61,488 bases of DNA from Sporosarcina quadrami (GTDB lineage Bacteria > Bacillota > Bacilli > Bacillales_A > Planococcaceae), in assembly GCF_014836615.1 (NCBI RefSeq), contig NZ_JACSQN010000016.1, positions 1 to 61,488 of the forward strand. The letters are read 5' to 3'. The stretch's first letter is position 1; the number at the start of each line of letters is the position of its first letter. The notes below the pieces were generated by a model, which was not told where the DNA came from, made no database searches, and worked only from the letters and a program-made list of their open reading frames with translations. The translations under genes were made by a program, and so were the position numbers. Shown piece after piece: positions 39,994-50,343 of this stretch.

Positions 39994-41176
39994 AATCTGG
40001 GGAAGTAGATTCGGTCATTATATGACCGAACTGCAAAAATATATGAAATTTGTATTTACAGGACATTTGGCGATTGTCATGCTGTTTACAATTGGTGCTG
40101 GTGGATATGCCTACAGTGAATGGTTAAAAGAAGTACCAGCCACTTTCCCTGCGGCTTTGTTAACAGCAGTTATAATCGGTTTAGCATTAGCTATTGGAAC
40201 GCCAGTCACATTACTGAAGCCTGCTGACATCGTTTTTTTCCTCCCGATGGAAGGCAAGCTCAAAGGCTATTTGAACAGGTCATTGCGATATTCCTTCATA
40301 TCTCAATTACCACTTCCGTTTTTACTGTTCATCGTTGCAGCACCATTACTGGCAGCGACTGCAATCGCAGAAAAACCGCAAATTTACTTGACGGCATTCG
40401 TCATTTTGCTTGTGAAATGGCTCTACGTAGATATTGACTATCATTATCGACACGCCAATGACGGGCACGGTATTTGGAAAGACAGAATGGTCCGTTTCGT
40501 GCTTGGAGCAGTAATTATTTACGTGACACTCGCGAGTAATCCACTGTTCATACCAGCAGTTGGAGCCGTTATTGTTATCTATTATTTATATTGGAAGAAA
40601 AGGAGTAACGAAAAACCGTTTCCATATGAACATTTCATTATGCTTGAACAGAACAGGATGATGCGATTTTACCGCTTCGCCAATTACTTTACAGATGTGC
40701 CTCATTTAAAAGGTTCCGTCAGCAGACGGGCTTGGCTCGGTTTCCTGATGCGCCCTGCAAAGTTCGGACTTACTACTCCGCAAAGGTTCTTGCTCACTAG
40801 GACATTGATCCGAACGGATGATAACTTTTGGCTCTGGGTTAGGTTGACCGCGTTATCTGTACTAGGTATTGCGCTCATTCCGTTCCCGTTCGTCATTTAT
40901 ATTTTTAGTGGTGCATTGGCCTTCGCAACGTCCATTCAACTCGTTTATGCGTTGCGTGCAGGCAATGATTTCAGGATGGACAATCTATTTCCTGAAGCTA
41001 AGGATACGAGAGCTCCAGCAATCCGGAAAACCGTCAGTGCATTCCAACTTGTACAAGCGGCTGCGGTATTCGTTACAGCGGTTATCGTAACAGGTATTTC
41101 GGTTACACCGATTATCGTTACAGCTGTTGTTATCGTCGTTTCAGAAATTACAATTCGATTCTCGGATAAAAAATAA
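39977..41176 (+). CDS. ecsB: ABC transporter permease EcsB
   Basis: A 399-residue polytopic membrane protein, partner of EcsA, with about eight to ten hydrophobic segments and the loop FFLPMEGKLKGYLNRS. Substrate unknown. Start ATG 39977 has GAGG upstream within ecsA; GTG 39971 and ATG 39986 are alternatives. No ecsC follows here, unlike in B. subtilis, where ecsC is the third gene. Confidence 0.92.
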   Translation: MNNMREIWGSRFGHYMTELQKYMKFVFTGHLAIVMLFTIGAGGYAYSEWLKEVPATFPAALLTAVIIGLALAIGTPVTLLKPADIVFFLPMEGKLKGYLNRSLRYSFISQLPLPFLLFIVAAPLLAATAIAEKPQIYLTAFVILLVKWLYVDIDYHYRHANDGHGIWKDRMVRFVLGAVIIYVTLASNPLFIPAVGAVIVIYYLYWKKRSNEKPFPYEHFIMLEQNRMMRFYRFANYFTDVPHLKGSVSRRAWLGFLMRPAKFGLTTPQRFLLTRTLIRTDDNFWLWVRLTALSVLGIALIPFPFVIYIFSGALAFATSIQLVYALRAGNDFRMDNLFPEAKDTRAPAIRKTVSAFQLVQAAAVFVTAVIVTGISVTPIIVTAVVIVVSEITIRFSDKK

Positions 41177-41256
41177 AAATAGAATATTCTCAAAAACCTT
41201 GCAACTGCTCTATTGAATTATGTATAATAGAAAAAAGGGCATCAGGGGTGAGTGAG

Positions 41257-41490
41257 ATGGAAAATAATTATTCATATGCCGAGTTCTTAAAAGCCGTGGG
41301 AAAAAACAGTTCTTCGCTGCAAGCTGAGAAATTGTTAAATGATATTTATATGGATTTGTTCTTAAAACATATTCATCGCGAGCAGACGAAAAAACGTCTC
41401 TTGACGCTTATCGATCTTGCACTTGATGAAAAGAATGAATCTGCTTTTGTCGAGTTAACAGACGAATTGATGCGAGTAGAAGAGAAATAA
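41257..41490 (+). CDS. IDEAL domain-type small protein
   Basis: A 77-residue helical soluble protein. The C-terminal part LLTLIDLALDEKNESAFVELTDEL resembles the IDEAL domain, a short helical motif of Bacillales proteins. ATG 41257 lies six bases after AGGGGTG, whereas the earlier in-frame GTG overlaps that site. Function unknown. Single gene with a strong terminator before uvrB. Confidence 0.68.
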   Translation: MENNYSYAEFLKAVGKNSSSLQAEKLLNDIYMDLFLKHIHREQTKKRLLTLIDLALDEKNESAFVELTDELMRVEEK

Positions 41491-41497
41491 ATGTGTT

Positions 41498-41542
41498 TAA
41501 CGGGCCATCTGATAGGAAACTATCAGAGTAGGCCCGTTTTTG
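41498..41542 (+). terminator. Terminator before uvrB
   Basis: AACGGGCC(AT)CTGATAG/CTATCAGAGTAGGCCCGTT hairpin followed by TTTTG. Confidence 0.88.
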
Positions 41543-41563
41543 TCGTTCTAGAATAAAAGATTT

Positions 41564-41577
41564 AAAACACACGTTCC
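41564..41577 (+). promoter_or_regulatory. Candidate LexA (SOS) box of uvrB
   Basis: AAAACACACGTTCC agrees with 12 of 14 positions of the B. subtilis LexA box CGAACRNRYGTTYC. It lies just upstream of a promoter-like pair TTTAGA (41586-41591) and TAAAAT (41609-41614), spaced 17 bases, in front of uvrB. Confidence 0.55.
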
Positions 41578-41644
41578 CTTATTTCTTTAGACTTCAGAAA
41601 GTCTATGGTAAAATATAAATAATTCATATTAGGAGGGGCGCTTA

Positions 41645-43627
41645 ATGGACCAAAAATTTGAACTGCAAGCACCATATGTCCCTTTAGGTGATCAGCCCGT
41701 AGCCATTTCAAAGCTCGTGGAAGGAATCCATGAAGGTAAGAAGCATCAAACATTATTAGGTGCTACGGGAACAGGGAAAACATTCACCGTTTCAAACGTC
41801 GTCACAGAAGTTAACAAACCAACCCTTGTCATTGCGCATAATAAGACGTTGGCGGGTCAATTATATAGCGAGTTTAAAGAGTTTTTTCCAAACAATGCAG
41901 TAGAGTATTTTGTAAGTTTCTATGACTATTACCAGCCTGAAGCTTACGTACCGCAGACAGATACGTTTATCGAAAAAGATGCAACAATCAATGATGAAAT
42001 AGACAAGTTGCGTCACTCAGCCACATCTTCTTTGTTTGAAAGAAATGATGTACTTATCGTAGCTTCTGTATCATGCATATATGGTCTGGGTTCTCCGGAA
42101 GAATACGGCAAGCACGTCGTTTCATTAAGAAGCGGTATGGAGATTGGAAGAAACGAACTGCTTAGGCTGTTTGTCGATAACCAATATTCCAGAAATGACA
42201 TTAGCTTTACACGCGGGACATTCCGCGTCAGAGGAGATGTCGTCGAAATTTTCCCGGCTTCTCAAGATGAACATTGCATAAGAATCGAGTTTTTCGGCGA
42301 TGAAATCGATCGTTTACGAGAAGTGGATGCATTGACAGGAGAAATACTTGGTGAGCGGACACACGTCGCCATCTATCCGAACTCCCACTTTGTAACGGGT
42401 GATGAGAAACTTCAAAAAGCGATTGCAAATATTGAAATCGAGTTGGAAGAGCGACTAAAAGTACTTCGAAACGAAGACAAGCTGCTCGAAGCACAACGGT
42501 TAGAACAGAGGACTCGTTATGACTTGGAAATGATGCGGGAAATGGGCTTTTGCTCAGGAATTGAGAACTACTCACGCCATCTGACTTTACAAGCGCCAGG
42601 AGCGACCCCTTTCACATTGCTCGACTACTTCCCAGATGACTTCCTTCTTGTCGTCGATGAAAGTCATGTGACACTACCTCAAATACGCGGTATGTACAAT
42701 GGTGACCAAGCGAGAAAAAAAGTATTAGTTGAACACGGCTTCCGTCTTCCGTCCGCTCTGGATAACCGTCCGCTCATGTTCGAAGAGTTCGAGCGCTACA
42801 TACATGAAGCGATTTATGTATCTGCAACACCAGGTCCTTATGAAATTGAACATACTCCCGAAATGGTCGAACAGATTATTCGTCCAACCGGCTTGCTGGA
42901 TCCGATTATTGAAGTACGCCCGATTGAAGGACAAATTGATGACCTGATCGGTGAGATTAACGAGCGTACAAAGCGTAACGAACGGGTATTGATAACTACT
43001 TTAACGAAAAAGATGTCCGAGGATCTGACAGACTATCTGAAGGATGTAGGAATTAAAGTACAATATCTCCATTCTGAAATAAAGACTCTCGAGAGAATTG
43101 AAATCATTCGTGATCTCCGACTCGGTACATACGATGTATTGATCGGCATCAACTTGCTGCGAGAAGGTCTTGATATACCGGAAGTGTCACTTGTGACAAT
43201 ATTGGACGCCGATAAAGAAGGGTTCCTTCGTTCTGAAAGAGCTTTGATCCAAACAATTGGACGAGCTGCCCGAAACTCTGAAGGTCGCGTCATCATGTAC
43301 GCAGATCGTTACACAGATTCGATGAAAAAAGCAATTGATGAAACGGAAAGGCGCCGAGAGATTCAGCATGCCTACAACGTAAAACATGGCATTACGCCAA
43401 CGACAATTAAGAAAAAAGTTCGTGAAGTTATACGTGCTACGCAAGTTGCTGAAGAGGAAGTATCCATTCTCGATAAAGTTACAAAAGGTAGGAAGTTAAC
43501 AAAAGACGACAAAACAAAACTTCTTGCAACTTTGGAAAAAGAGATGAAAGCAGCTGCAAAAGCGCTCGACTTCGAAAGAGCAGCCCAGTTGCGCGATACG
43601 CTATTAGAATTGAAGGCTGAAGGGTGA
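41645..43627 (+). CDS. uvrB: Excinuclease ABC subunit B
   Basis: A 660-residue DNA helicase-like subunit of nucleotide excision repair, loaded onto damage by UvrA. Walker [11 protein letters not shown] lies at about 37-46, the beta-hairpin region [18 protein letters not shown] at about 97-114, Walker [10 protein letters not shown] at about 335-343, helicase motif [11 protein letters not shown] at about 538-546, and the C-terminal UVR domain ([12 protein letters not shown]) at the end. AGGAGGGGCG precedes the ATG. It forms an operon with uvrA, seven bases downstream. Confidence 0.97.
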   Translation: MDQKFELQAPYVPLGDQPVAISKLVEGIHEGKKHQTLLGATGTGKTFTVSNVVTEVNKPTLVIAHNKTLAGQLYSEFKEFFPNNAVEYFVSFYDYYQPEAYVPQTDTFIEKDATINDEIDKLRHSATSSLFERNDVLIVASVSCIYGLGSPEEYGKHVVSLRSGMEIGRNELLRLFVDNQYSRNDISFTRGTFRVRGDVVEIFPASQDEHCIRIEFFGDEIDRLREVDALTGEILGERTHVAIYPNSHFVTGDEKLQKAIANIEIELEERLKVLRNEDKLLEAQRLEQRTRYDLEMMREMGFCSGIENYSRHLTLQAPGATPFTLLDYFPDDFLLVVDESHVTLPQIRGMYNGDQARKKVLVEHGFRLPSALDNRPLMFEEFERYIHEAIYVSATPGPYEIEHTPEMVEQIIRPTGLLDPIIEVRPIEGQIDDLIGEINERTKRNERVLITTLTKKMSEDLTDYLKDVGIKVQYLHSEIKTLERIEIIRDLRLGTYDVLIGINLLREGLDIPEVSLVTILDADKEGFLRSERALIQTIGRAARNSEGRVIMYADRYTDSMKKAIDETERRREIQHAYNVKHGITPTTIKKKVREVIRATQVAEEEVSILDKVTKGRKLTKDDKTKLLATLEKEMKAAAKALDFERAAQLRDTLLELKAEG

Positions 43628-43634
43628 ACAGACA

Positions 43635-46499
43635 ATGAAAAATACTGAAATAGTTATACAAGGAGCTAGAGCGCATAACTTAAAAGATATCGACGTGAAA
43701 ATACCACGCGATAAGCTTGTCGTTATGACGGGGTTGTCAGGTTCTGGTAAATCGTCCCTAGCTTTTGACACAATTTATGCAGAAGGTCAGAGAAGGTATG
43801 TTGAATCACTGTCGGCATATGCCCGACAGTTCCTCGGTCAAATGGACAAGCCGGATGTCGATGTCATTGAAGGATTATCACCCGCAATCTCCATCGATCA
43901 GAAAACAACGAGCCGAAATCCAAGATCTACTGTTGGAACGGTGACGGAGATTTCCGATTACTTGCGCCTGCTTTTTGCGAGAATCGGTAAACCGATTTGT
44001 CCAATTCACGGAACGGAAATCACCTCACAAACAATTGAGCAAATGGTGGACCGCATCATGCAATTGCCAGAACGGTCAAGGCTTCAAATTCTTGCGCCAG
44101 TTATTTCAGGCAGAAAAGGTACGCATGTGAAATTGCTGGAAGAAATTAAAAAGCAAGGGTTTGTAAGAGTTCGAGTAAATGGTGAAGTCATTGACCTCGA
44201 TGACAACATCGATTTAAACAAAAATAAGAAGCATACTATTGAAGTCGTCATCGACCGTGTTGTTGTGAAGGAAGGTATCGAAGCGCGACTTAGTGATTCG
44301 TTGGAATCAGCACTAAGGCTGGCAGATGGTACAGTACTCGTTGATGTAATTGACGTGGAAGAATTGTTGTTCAGTGAACACCATGCGTGTCCACTTTGCG
44401 GCTTTTCAATCGGTGAACTAGAGCCACGGATGTTTTCGTTCAACAGCCCGTTTGGTGCTTGTCCAGAATGTGACGGCCTCGGCACAAAACTTGAAGTCGA
44501 TCCTGACCTCGTCATACCTGACATGTCTGTATCTCTAAAAGATGGGGCAATTGTTCCGTGGATTCCGACTAGTTCACAATATTATCCAGAGTTGCTGAAA
44601 ACAGTTTGCAAACATTTTAAAATACCGATGAATGTCCCAGTTAGTGAATTGTCTGATGAAGATCTTGCAATTATTTTACACGGATCAAAGGACGAGATGA
44701 TTAAATTCAAATATACGAATGAATTTGGCAGTACCCGCGTTAATAATATTTATTTTGAAGGTGTTCTGGCAAATGTTGAACGAAGATTCAAAGAAACATC
44801 TTCCGATTATATTCGCGAACAGATGGAGAAATATATGGGTAGGCGACCATGTCCAAGTTGTGATGGCTTTAGACTAAAAGAAGAGACTTTAGCGGTAAAA
44901 GTAAATGGTGTCCATATTGGACAAGTAAGCGATTTATCGATTACGGAAGCGGAAAGTTTCTTTGAAAACCTGGTGTTATCGGAGAAGGATATGCAAATTG
45001 CGAGATTAATTTTGCGGGAAATTGGTGAACGGATCGGGTTTCTCATTAATGTCGGACTTGATTATTTAACATTATCGCGCGCGGCAGGAACGTTGTCTGG
45101 TGGAGAAGCGCAGCGGATTCGACTGGCAACTCAGATTGGATCTCGTCTAACGGGTGTCCTCTATATATTAGATGAGCCGTCTATTGGATTACATCAACGT
45201 GATAATGACCGTCTTATCGGAACGCTTCAAAGCATGCGTGATATCGGTAATACGCTCATCGTTGTCGAACATGATGAAGACACGATGATGGCAGCGGATT
45301 ATTTAATTGATATAGGTCCTGGTGCGGGTGCTGCAGGCGGACAAATTGTTTCCGCCGGAACTCCTGACGAGGTGATGAACGATCCCAATTCATTGACTGG
45401 CGAGTATTTAAGCGGCAAGAAATTCATACCGCTACCAATCGAACGTAGACAATCGGATGGTCGTATAATTTCGATAAAAGGCGCAACAGAAAATAACTTG
45501 AAGAATGTCAGTGTCGATTTCCCGTTAGGCCAATTTATCGCAGTGACTGGCGTTTCAGGTTCAGGAAAAAGTACATTGGTGAATGAAGTACTCTATAAAG
45601 TACTAGCTCAAAAACTTAACCGTTCTAAACAGAAACCAGGCAGATTTGAATCTGTGAGTGGTCTCGAAGAATTGGAAAAGGTTATTGAAATCGATCAATC
45701 GCCGATCGGTAGGACGCCGAGGTCCAATCCTGCAACATATACAAGCTTGTTCGATGATGTGAGGGATGTCTATGCGATGACGAATGAAGCGAAAGTACGT
45801 GGTTATAAAAAAGGCCGGTTCAGCTTCAACGTCAAAGGTGGAAGGTGTGAAGCATGCCACGGTGACGGAATTATTAAGATTGAAATGCATTTCTTACCTG
45901 ATGTCTACGTTCCGTGTGAAGTTTGTCATGGGAAACGGTATAACCGCGAAACGTTAGAAGTGACGTATAAAGGAAAAAATATCGCAGATGTCTTATCGAT
46001 GACGGTGGAAGATGCATTAGTGTTCTTTGAAAATATACCGAAAATTAGTCGTAAGCTCCAAACTATTGTCGATGTCGGTCTTGGCTATGTCCAACTAGGG
46101 CAGCCGGCAACGACCTTATCAGGTGGCGAAGCACAACGAGTGAAGCTGGCGTCTGAATTGCATAAGCGTTCGAACGGCAAATCGTTTTATATATTGGACG
46201 AACCGACAACGGGGTTGCATGTCCACGATATCGAAAAGCTTCTACAAGTATTACAGCGCCTTGTCGATTCGGGCAATACAGTTCTTGTCATTGAGCACAA
46301 TCTGGACGTCATTAAGACCGTCGATCATATTATCGATTTAGGTCCTGAAGGTGGAGACAAAGGCGGACAAATCATTGCAACTGGCACACCTGAAAAAGTT
46401 GCGAAATCTAAAAAGTCCTATACTGGACATTATTTGAAACCGATTCTAGAGCGTGACAAACAGCGGATGAAAGATAAGATCCAGAAGGCGGAATCTTGA
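43635..46499 (+). CDS. uvrA: Excinuclease ABC subunit A
   Basis: A 954-residue damage-recognition ATPase with two ABC modules. Walker [10 protein letters not shown] (about 32) and GVSGSGKST (about 640); signatures LSGGEAQRI and LSGGEAQRV; zinc-binding cysteines CPLCGF ... CPECDG near 253-283 and CEACHGDG ... CEVCHG near 738-765. Cytosolic; works with UvrB and UvrC (uvrC is not in this window). GGGTGAAC precedes the ATG. Confidence 0.97.
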   Translation: MKNTEIVIQGARAHNLKDIDVKIPRDKLVVMTGLSGSGKSSLAFDTIYAEGQRRYVESLSAYARQFLGQMDKPDVDVIEGLSPAISIDQKTTSRNPRSTVGTVTEISDYLRLLFARIGKPICPIHGTEITSQTIEQMVDRIMQLPERSRLQILAPVISGRKGTHVKLLEEIKKQGFVRVRVNGEVIDLDDNIDLNKNKKHTIEVVIDRVVVKEGIEARLSDSLESALRLADGTVLVDVIDVEELLFSEHHACPLCGFSIGELEPRMFSFNSPFGACPECDGLGTKLEVDPDLVIPDMSVSLKDGAIVPWIPTSSQYYPELLKTVCKHFKIPMNVPVSELSDEDLAIILHGSKDEMIKFKYTNEFGSTRVNNIYFEGVLANVERRFKETSSDYIREQMEKYMGRRPCPSCDGFRLKEETLAVKVNGVHIGQVSDLSITEAESFFENLVLSEKDMQIARLILREIGERIGFLINVGLDYLTLSRAAGTLSGGEAQRIRLATQIGSRLTGVLYILDEPSIGLHQRDNDRLIGTLQSMRDIGNTLIVVEHDEDTMMAADYLIDIGPGAGAAGGQIVSAGTPDEVMNDPNSLTGEYLSGKKFIPLPIERRQSDGRIISIKGATENNLKNVSVDFPLGQFIAVTGVSGSGKSTLVNEVLYKVLAQKLNRSKQKPGRFESVSGLEELEKVIEIDQSPIGRTPRSNPATYTSLFDDVRDVYAMTNEAKVRGYKKGRFSFNVKGGRCEACHGDGIIKIEMHFLPDVYVPCEVCHGKRYNRETLEVTYKGKNIADVLSMTVEDALVFFENIPKISRKLQTIVDVGLGYVQLGQPATTLSGGEAQRVKLASELHKRSNGKSFYILDEPTTGLHVHDIEKLLQVLQRLVDSGNTVLVIEHNLDVIKTVDHIIDLGPEGGDKGGQIIATGTPEKVAKSKKSYTGHYLKPILERDKQRMKDKIQKAES

Positions 46500-46544
46500 A
46501 GTTTTTGAAACTTTATTGCAAACCGTTCGTATATATAGATATGG

Positions 46545-46581
46545 ATTGTGAGAGCCCGAGCAGAATGTAGGCTCTCGCAAT
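46545..46581 (+). other. Strong RNA hairpin without T run, between uvrA and the yvlB-like gene
   Basis: ATTGTGAGAGCC pairs fully with GGCTCTCGCAAT (12 pairs, one G-T) around a 13-base loop. It is followed by ATAGAAAGCC rather than T, so it is not a standard terminator. It may stabilise or regulate the mRNA of the downstream gene. Confidence 0.6.
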
Positions 46582-46618
46582 ATAGAAAGCCAAAGCATAC
46601 AAATTAGGAGGCGGAATA

Positions 46619-47800
46619 ATGCAAAACGAACGCAAACGTATTTTGACCATGCTCGAGAACGGCACAATTTCTATGGACGAAGCCTTGACATTATTAGAAA
46701 AGTTGGATGTAAATAAGAAAACTGTCACTGAGAATGTAGAATTTAGACAGAAGCAATCCGATGAAAGTCATTCAGCAGACAACAAACAGACTTATGCGGG
46801 AGAAGAAGATAGTCGCTCTACAGGAAAGAATGATGAGACTCCTCCAGTGGATGAATTCATTGAAGATATCAGGAAGGATTTCGTAACAGTTGGCGACCGA
46901 TTTATGCAATTCATGCAAACGGCTGTAACTAAAATGAAAGACTTCGACTTTGACTCGCCATTTGGCAACAGTACGACGTTCCAGCATACGGTTACGAAAC
47001 AGGTTGAACAGTTGGATGAAATTCTCATCGACATCGATAACGGAAGTGTAATCTTGCAACCGACGGATACAAAAGAAATTCGTGCAGAGTTCACAGTGAA
47101 GTCTTACAATAGTAAATCTGAAGAAGAAGCGAAAAAAGAATTTCTGAATAAGATGATTTGCGTCGTTGATGAAGGCAAGCTTCGTGTGTTGAGTGATCTC
47201 AAATTCAATCAAGTCAATGTCGATCTGTTCATTCCTAAACAGCAATTTGATAAAATCTCTGTACGCTTGCTAAACGGTAATTTCAATTTGCAAGATGCGT
47301 CTGTCGATCGACTGTACGCGAAAACAGCAAATGGAAAAGTGGATATTGAGCGAGTACAATTCAAAGATGCAGAGCTGGAGACTGGAAATGGCTCTATTCG
47401 TTTAAATGATAGCGACGGTGAAATGGTTGAAGCTGAAACGATAAATGGCCGTGTTTATCTATCAGGTAAGTTGAAAGATGTAGAAGCGAAATCATTGAAC
47501 GGACATGTAGTTGTTACTACGACAGATCAAGCTGCACAAAAGATCAATGCAAAAACGGTAAGTGGTTCAGTAGAACTTTACCTTCCACCCAATGTAGCTT
47601 TGGAAGGTGACATTTCAACAAACATGGGTCGCTTGGATTTACAGTTGCGAGACATTACAAAAACTGTTGAGCAAGAACAGTTTTTGCAGCGTACTGTTCG
47701 ATTCAACAAATCTGTTGAAGGTTCTTCACTGCCGCTTCACGTTCAAGGTGAAGCAAAAACGGGTTCAGTAATTGTTTGTTATACCGTAGATCATAGCTGA
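46619..47800 (+). CDS. yvlB: DUF4097 beta-repeat protein (YvlB-like)
   Basis: A 393-residue protein: a SHOCT-like N-terminal helical part (RKRILTMLENGTISMDEALTLLEKL), a variable acidic linker (about 45-95), then a DUF4097 beta-helix-like domain (about 125-390) with repeating patterns such as LLNGNFNLQDAS, TANGKVDIERVQ and TINGRVYLSG. In B. subtilis yvlB lies near uvrBA, in an operon responding to cell-envelope stress. No signal peptide is seen. AGGAGGCGG precedes the ATG. Confidence 0.85.
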   Translation: MQNERKRILTMLENGTISMDEALTLLEKLDVNKKTVTENVEFRQKQSDESHSADNKQTYAGEEDSRSTGKNDETPPVDEFIEDIRKDFVTVGDRFMQFMQTAVTKMKDFDFDSPFGNSTTFQHTVTKQVEQLDEILIDIDNGSVILQPTDTKEIRAEFTVKSYNSKSEEEAKKEFLNKMICVVDEGKLRVLSDLKFNQVNVDLFIPKQQFDKISVRLLNGNFNLQDASVDRLYAKTANGKVDIERVQFKDAELETGNGSIRLNDSDGEMVEAETINGRVYLSGKLKDVEAKSLNGHVVVTTTDQAAQKINAKTVSGSVELYLPPNVALEGDISTNMGRLDLQLRDITKTVEQEQFLQRTVRFNKSVEGSSLPLHVQGEAKTGSVIVCYTVDHS

Positions 47801-47824
47801 ATGGAACCTTAACCGAAAAATAAC

Positions 47825-47867
47825 TAAAAAGGATCCCACGCCAATATAATTGGAGTGGGACCCTTTT
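47825..47867. terminator. Bidirectional terminator
   Basis: AAAAGG-TCCCAC-CCAAT type stem with AGTGGGACCCTTTT on the other side, between convergent genes. Confidence 0.85.
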
Positions 47868-47879
47868 CGTTTTCATACA

Positions 47880-48428
47880 TCATTTTACATAAAGCCAATT
47901 TGTTATGCCGAATGCAATGGCTTGTCCGCATTGGAAACGGTATGCCCTATCAAGTAGCAGTGCAGCTTCTTGTCGATTTGTCATGAAGCCGCATTCCACT
48001 AGAACTGCCGGCATTTTTGTATCCCTTAACACAGCGAAGTTAGCTGTTTTGAGTCCGCGGTTTTTCCCATTGGTCGCAAGTAGCAAAGAGTCATGTAACT
48101 GTTTTCCGAGCGATTTAGTTGTAGCGCCAGCGGTAGGATAAATGTACGTTTCAATTCCTGCCGCTTCGTTCCATTGTGTTCCAAATGCATTCGCATGGAT
48201 GGAAACGAACAGAGACGCATTCACTCTATTTGCTAGCGCAGTACGTTCTTTTAATGGAACGTCCCTTGTTGCATCGTGAGAAAACAATACGTTAAAGCCT
48301 TTGGAAACGAGAATTCCTTTTGCAATGCTTGCGACCTCACTATTAAAGTGAAATTCTCTTAACAGTCCATCAGTTGACCTTTTGCCAGCTGTTTCTGGAC
48401 CGTGTCCAGCGTCCAATATGATTGTCAT
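47880..48428 (-). CDS. N-acetylmuramoyl-L-alanine amidase, no signal peptide
   Basis: A 182-residue Amidase_3 enzyme that cleaves the bond between muramic acid and the stem peptide. Zinc-site and catalytic residues are in LDAGHGPETAGK, EFHFNSEVA, VSIHANAFG and VLVECGFM. There is no signal peptide and no wall-binding repeat, as in the mother-cell-lysis amidase CwlC, which also lacks a signal peptide. ATG 48428 lies behind AGGAGGTGAG; the frame extends seven codons upstream without a site. A sporulation role is inferred; a phage-derived lysin is less likely as no phage genes are near. Confidence 0.85.
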   Translation of the reverse strand: MTIILDAGHGPETAGKRSTDGLLREFHFNSEVASIAKGILVSKGFNVLFSHDATRDVPLKERTALANRVNASLFVSIHANAFGTQWNEAAGIETYIYPTAGATTKSLGKQLHDSLLLATNGKNRGLKTANFAVLRDTKMPAVLVECGFMTNRQEAALLLDRAYRFQCGQAIAFGITNWLYVK

Positions 48429-48565
48429 GCACTCACCTCCTCGTAACATATATAGAGGAAAGATAGGAGTAAGTGGACAGCTCCGGACAGAATTAATTTC
48501 AAATGAAACGGTTCGTGGTAAAATGGTGCATAGTTAACATGAAAGTACAGGGAGGCGGCGAACAA

Positions 48566-49516
48566 ATGTCTATTGTGACAGTGAAAGACGTTCAAGAGCG
48601 TTTTGGTCTTGAATTACTCGGAGGGCAAGCAGGGATCGATCGAAATATCGTTACAAGTGACATTTCACGGCCAGGTTTGGAGATGGCTGGCTATTTTGAT
48701 TTTTATCCCGCATCGCGTGTTCAGCTCCTTGGAAAAACAGAAATATCTTTCTTCAATAAAATGACACCAGAAGACCGGATGGATCGGATGGACAGACTTT
48801 GTTCAGCTGAAACACCGGCATTCATTATCGCGCACCAGATCGATTGTCCTACCGAACTGCTACAACTATCAGAGGAGCGTAATATAACAGTCCTTCAAAC
48901 GGAAAGTCCGACGACGAGATTTTCAGGAATGTTAACAAACTTTCTCGAAGGACGTTTAGCTCCTATGACAACCGTGCATGGTGTCCTTGTCGATGTGTAC
49001 GGTATTGGCGTCCTGATTACAGGGAAAAGCGGTGTTGGGAAAAGCGAAACAGCTTTGGAACTTGTGAAACGTGGACACCGACTCGTAGCGGACGACGCGG
49101 TTGAAATTAGGCAAGTGGCTAAAAACATTCTGATTGGCAATGCACCTAAAATTTTACGACATATGTTGGAAATTCGGGGAGTTGGCATCATTGATATGAT
49201 GACGCTATTTGGAGCGAGTGCTGTTAAGGATGATAAAAGATTGCTCATGGTCGTGGATTTGGAAGTGTGGGATCCCGAGAAAGTGTACGATCGATTGGGC
49301 ATTGATGAAGAAAAGATGAAGATCATCGATTCGGAAATTACGAAGCTAACCGTTCCTGTTAGGCCAGGTCGGAACTTATCGGTCATAATTGAAGTGGCTG
49401 CAATGGATTATCGAATGAAAAAGTTAGGGATTAACGCGGCAGAAACATTTTCAAAAAAATTGGATTTAGCAATTAGAGAAGGACAAGATGAATCCACTAC
49501 AGAGGGGATAGAGTGA
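48566..49516 (+). CDS. hprK: HPr kinase/phosphorylase
   Basis: A 316-residue bifunctional enzyme that phosphorylates or dephosphorylates Ser46 of HPr and Crh, the main carbon-catabolite switch of Firmicutes. Walker [13 protein letters not shown] is at about 153-164; the HprK signature [15 protein letters not shown] follows at about 203-217. ATG 48566 is preceded by GGGAGGCGG. It heads hprK-lgt-yvoD-ppaX-yvoF, with PpaX handling the pyrophosphate released by the phosphorylase reaction. Confidence 0.96.
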   Translation: MSIVTVKDVQERFGLELLGGQAGIDRNIVTSDISRPGLEMAGYFDFYPASRVQLLGKTEISFFNKMTPEDRMDRMDRLCSAETPAFIIAHQIDCPTELLQLSEERNITVLQTESPTTRFSGMLTNFLEGRLAPMTTVHGVLVDVYGIGVLITGKSGVGKSETALELVKRGHRLVADDAVEIRQVAKNILIGNAPKILRHMLEIRGVGIIDMMTLFGASAVKDDKRLLMVVDLEVWDPEKVYDRLGIDEEKMKIIDSEITKLTVPVRPGRNLSVIIEVAAMDYRMKKLGINAAETFSKKLDLAIREGQDESTTEGIE

Positions 49517-49520
49517 ACTG

Positions 49521-50327
49521 ATGTTTGATTTACTAGCAATTAACCCGACGGCTTTCCAATTGGGACCGATCCCGATCAGATGGTATGGAATTTTGATTAC
49601 TACGGGGATTATACTAGCATTTATTGTCGTTCAAAAAGAAATGGTTAAACGGGGGATGCATCCAGATTTCCTGACAGATCTTCTTATTTGGGCGGTGCCG
49701 ATTTCCATTATCAGCGCCAGGATTTATTATGTACTCTTTTCATGGAGCTCTTATAAGGATAATCCGATTGATGTAATTAAAATTTGGGAAGGCGGAATCG
49801 CCATTCATGGAGCATTGATTGGTGCATTCCTTACGACTTATATTTATACGAAACGACGTGGAATCTCCTTTTGGAAAGTGGCAGATATTGCTGCTCCAGG
49901 GCTTCTTATCGGGCAGATTATTGGCAGATGGGGAAATTTCATTAACCAAGAAGCGCACGGGGGACCGGTTTCTGAGAAGTTTCTTGAAAGTACATTCATT
50001 CCGGATTGGATTATGAATCAGATGACGATAAAGGGTGTAACGTATCATCCGACTTTCTTGTATGAATCTCTATGGAATGTCGTTGGTCTTGTCATAATTC
50101 TTTTATTACGTAAAGTGATATTAAAACGAGGAGAAATGTTCCTGTTTTACTTGACGTGGTATTCAATTGGACGCTTTTTCATCGAAGGAATGCGTACGGA
50201 CAGTTTGTATGGCGGTGATTTAAGGGCTGCACAAATTGTTTCGATTGTAACTATTATAGTAGCAGTAACAACTTTCATTTACAGAAGATATATCCAAAAA
50301 GTGAAAGTGAATTACCAAGATAAATAA
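49521..50327 (+). CDS. lgt: Prolipoprotein diacylglyceryl transferase
   Basis: A 268-residue inner-membrane enzyme with about seven helices that transfers diacylglycerol to the Cys of lipoprotein precursors. Signature [18 protein letters not shown] is at about 132-149, and the motif [12 protein letters not shown] precedes it. Starts four bases after the hprK stop. It acts on proteins such as PrsA of this window. Confidence 0.96.
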   Translation: MFDLLAINPTAFQLGPIPIRWYGILITTGIILAFIVVQKEMVKRGMHPDFLTDLLIWAVPISIISARIYYVLFSWSSYKDNPIDVIKIWEGGIAIHGALIGAFLTTYIYTKRRGISFWKVADIAAPGLLIGQIIGRWGNFINQEAHGGPVSEKFLESTFIPDWIMNQMTIKGVTYHPTFLYESLWNVVGLVIILLLRKVILKRGEMFLFYLTWYSIGRFFIEGMRTDSLYGGDLRAAQIVSIVTIIVAVTTFIYRRYIQKVKVNYQDK

Positions 50328-50343
50328 GAAAAGGGATGGGGAA

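Noticed and set aside
46772..47245. 157-codon minus-strand frame inside the yvlB-like gene
   Set aside because: Antisense shadow of a well-supported gene; no ribosome binding site or family pattern.
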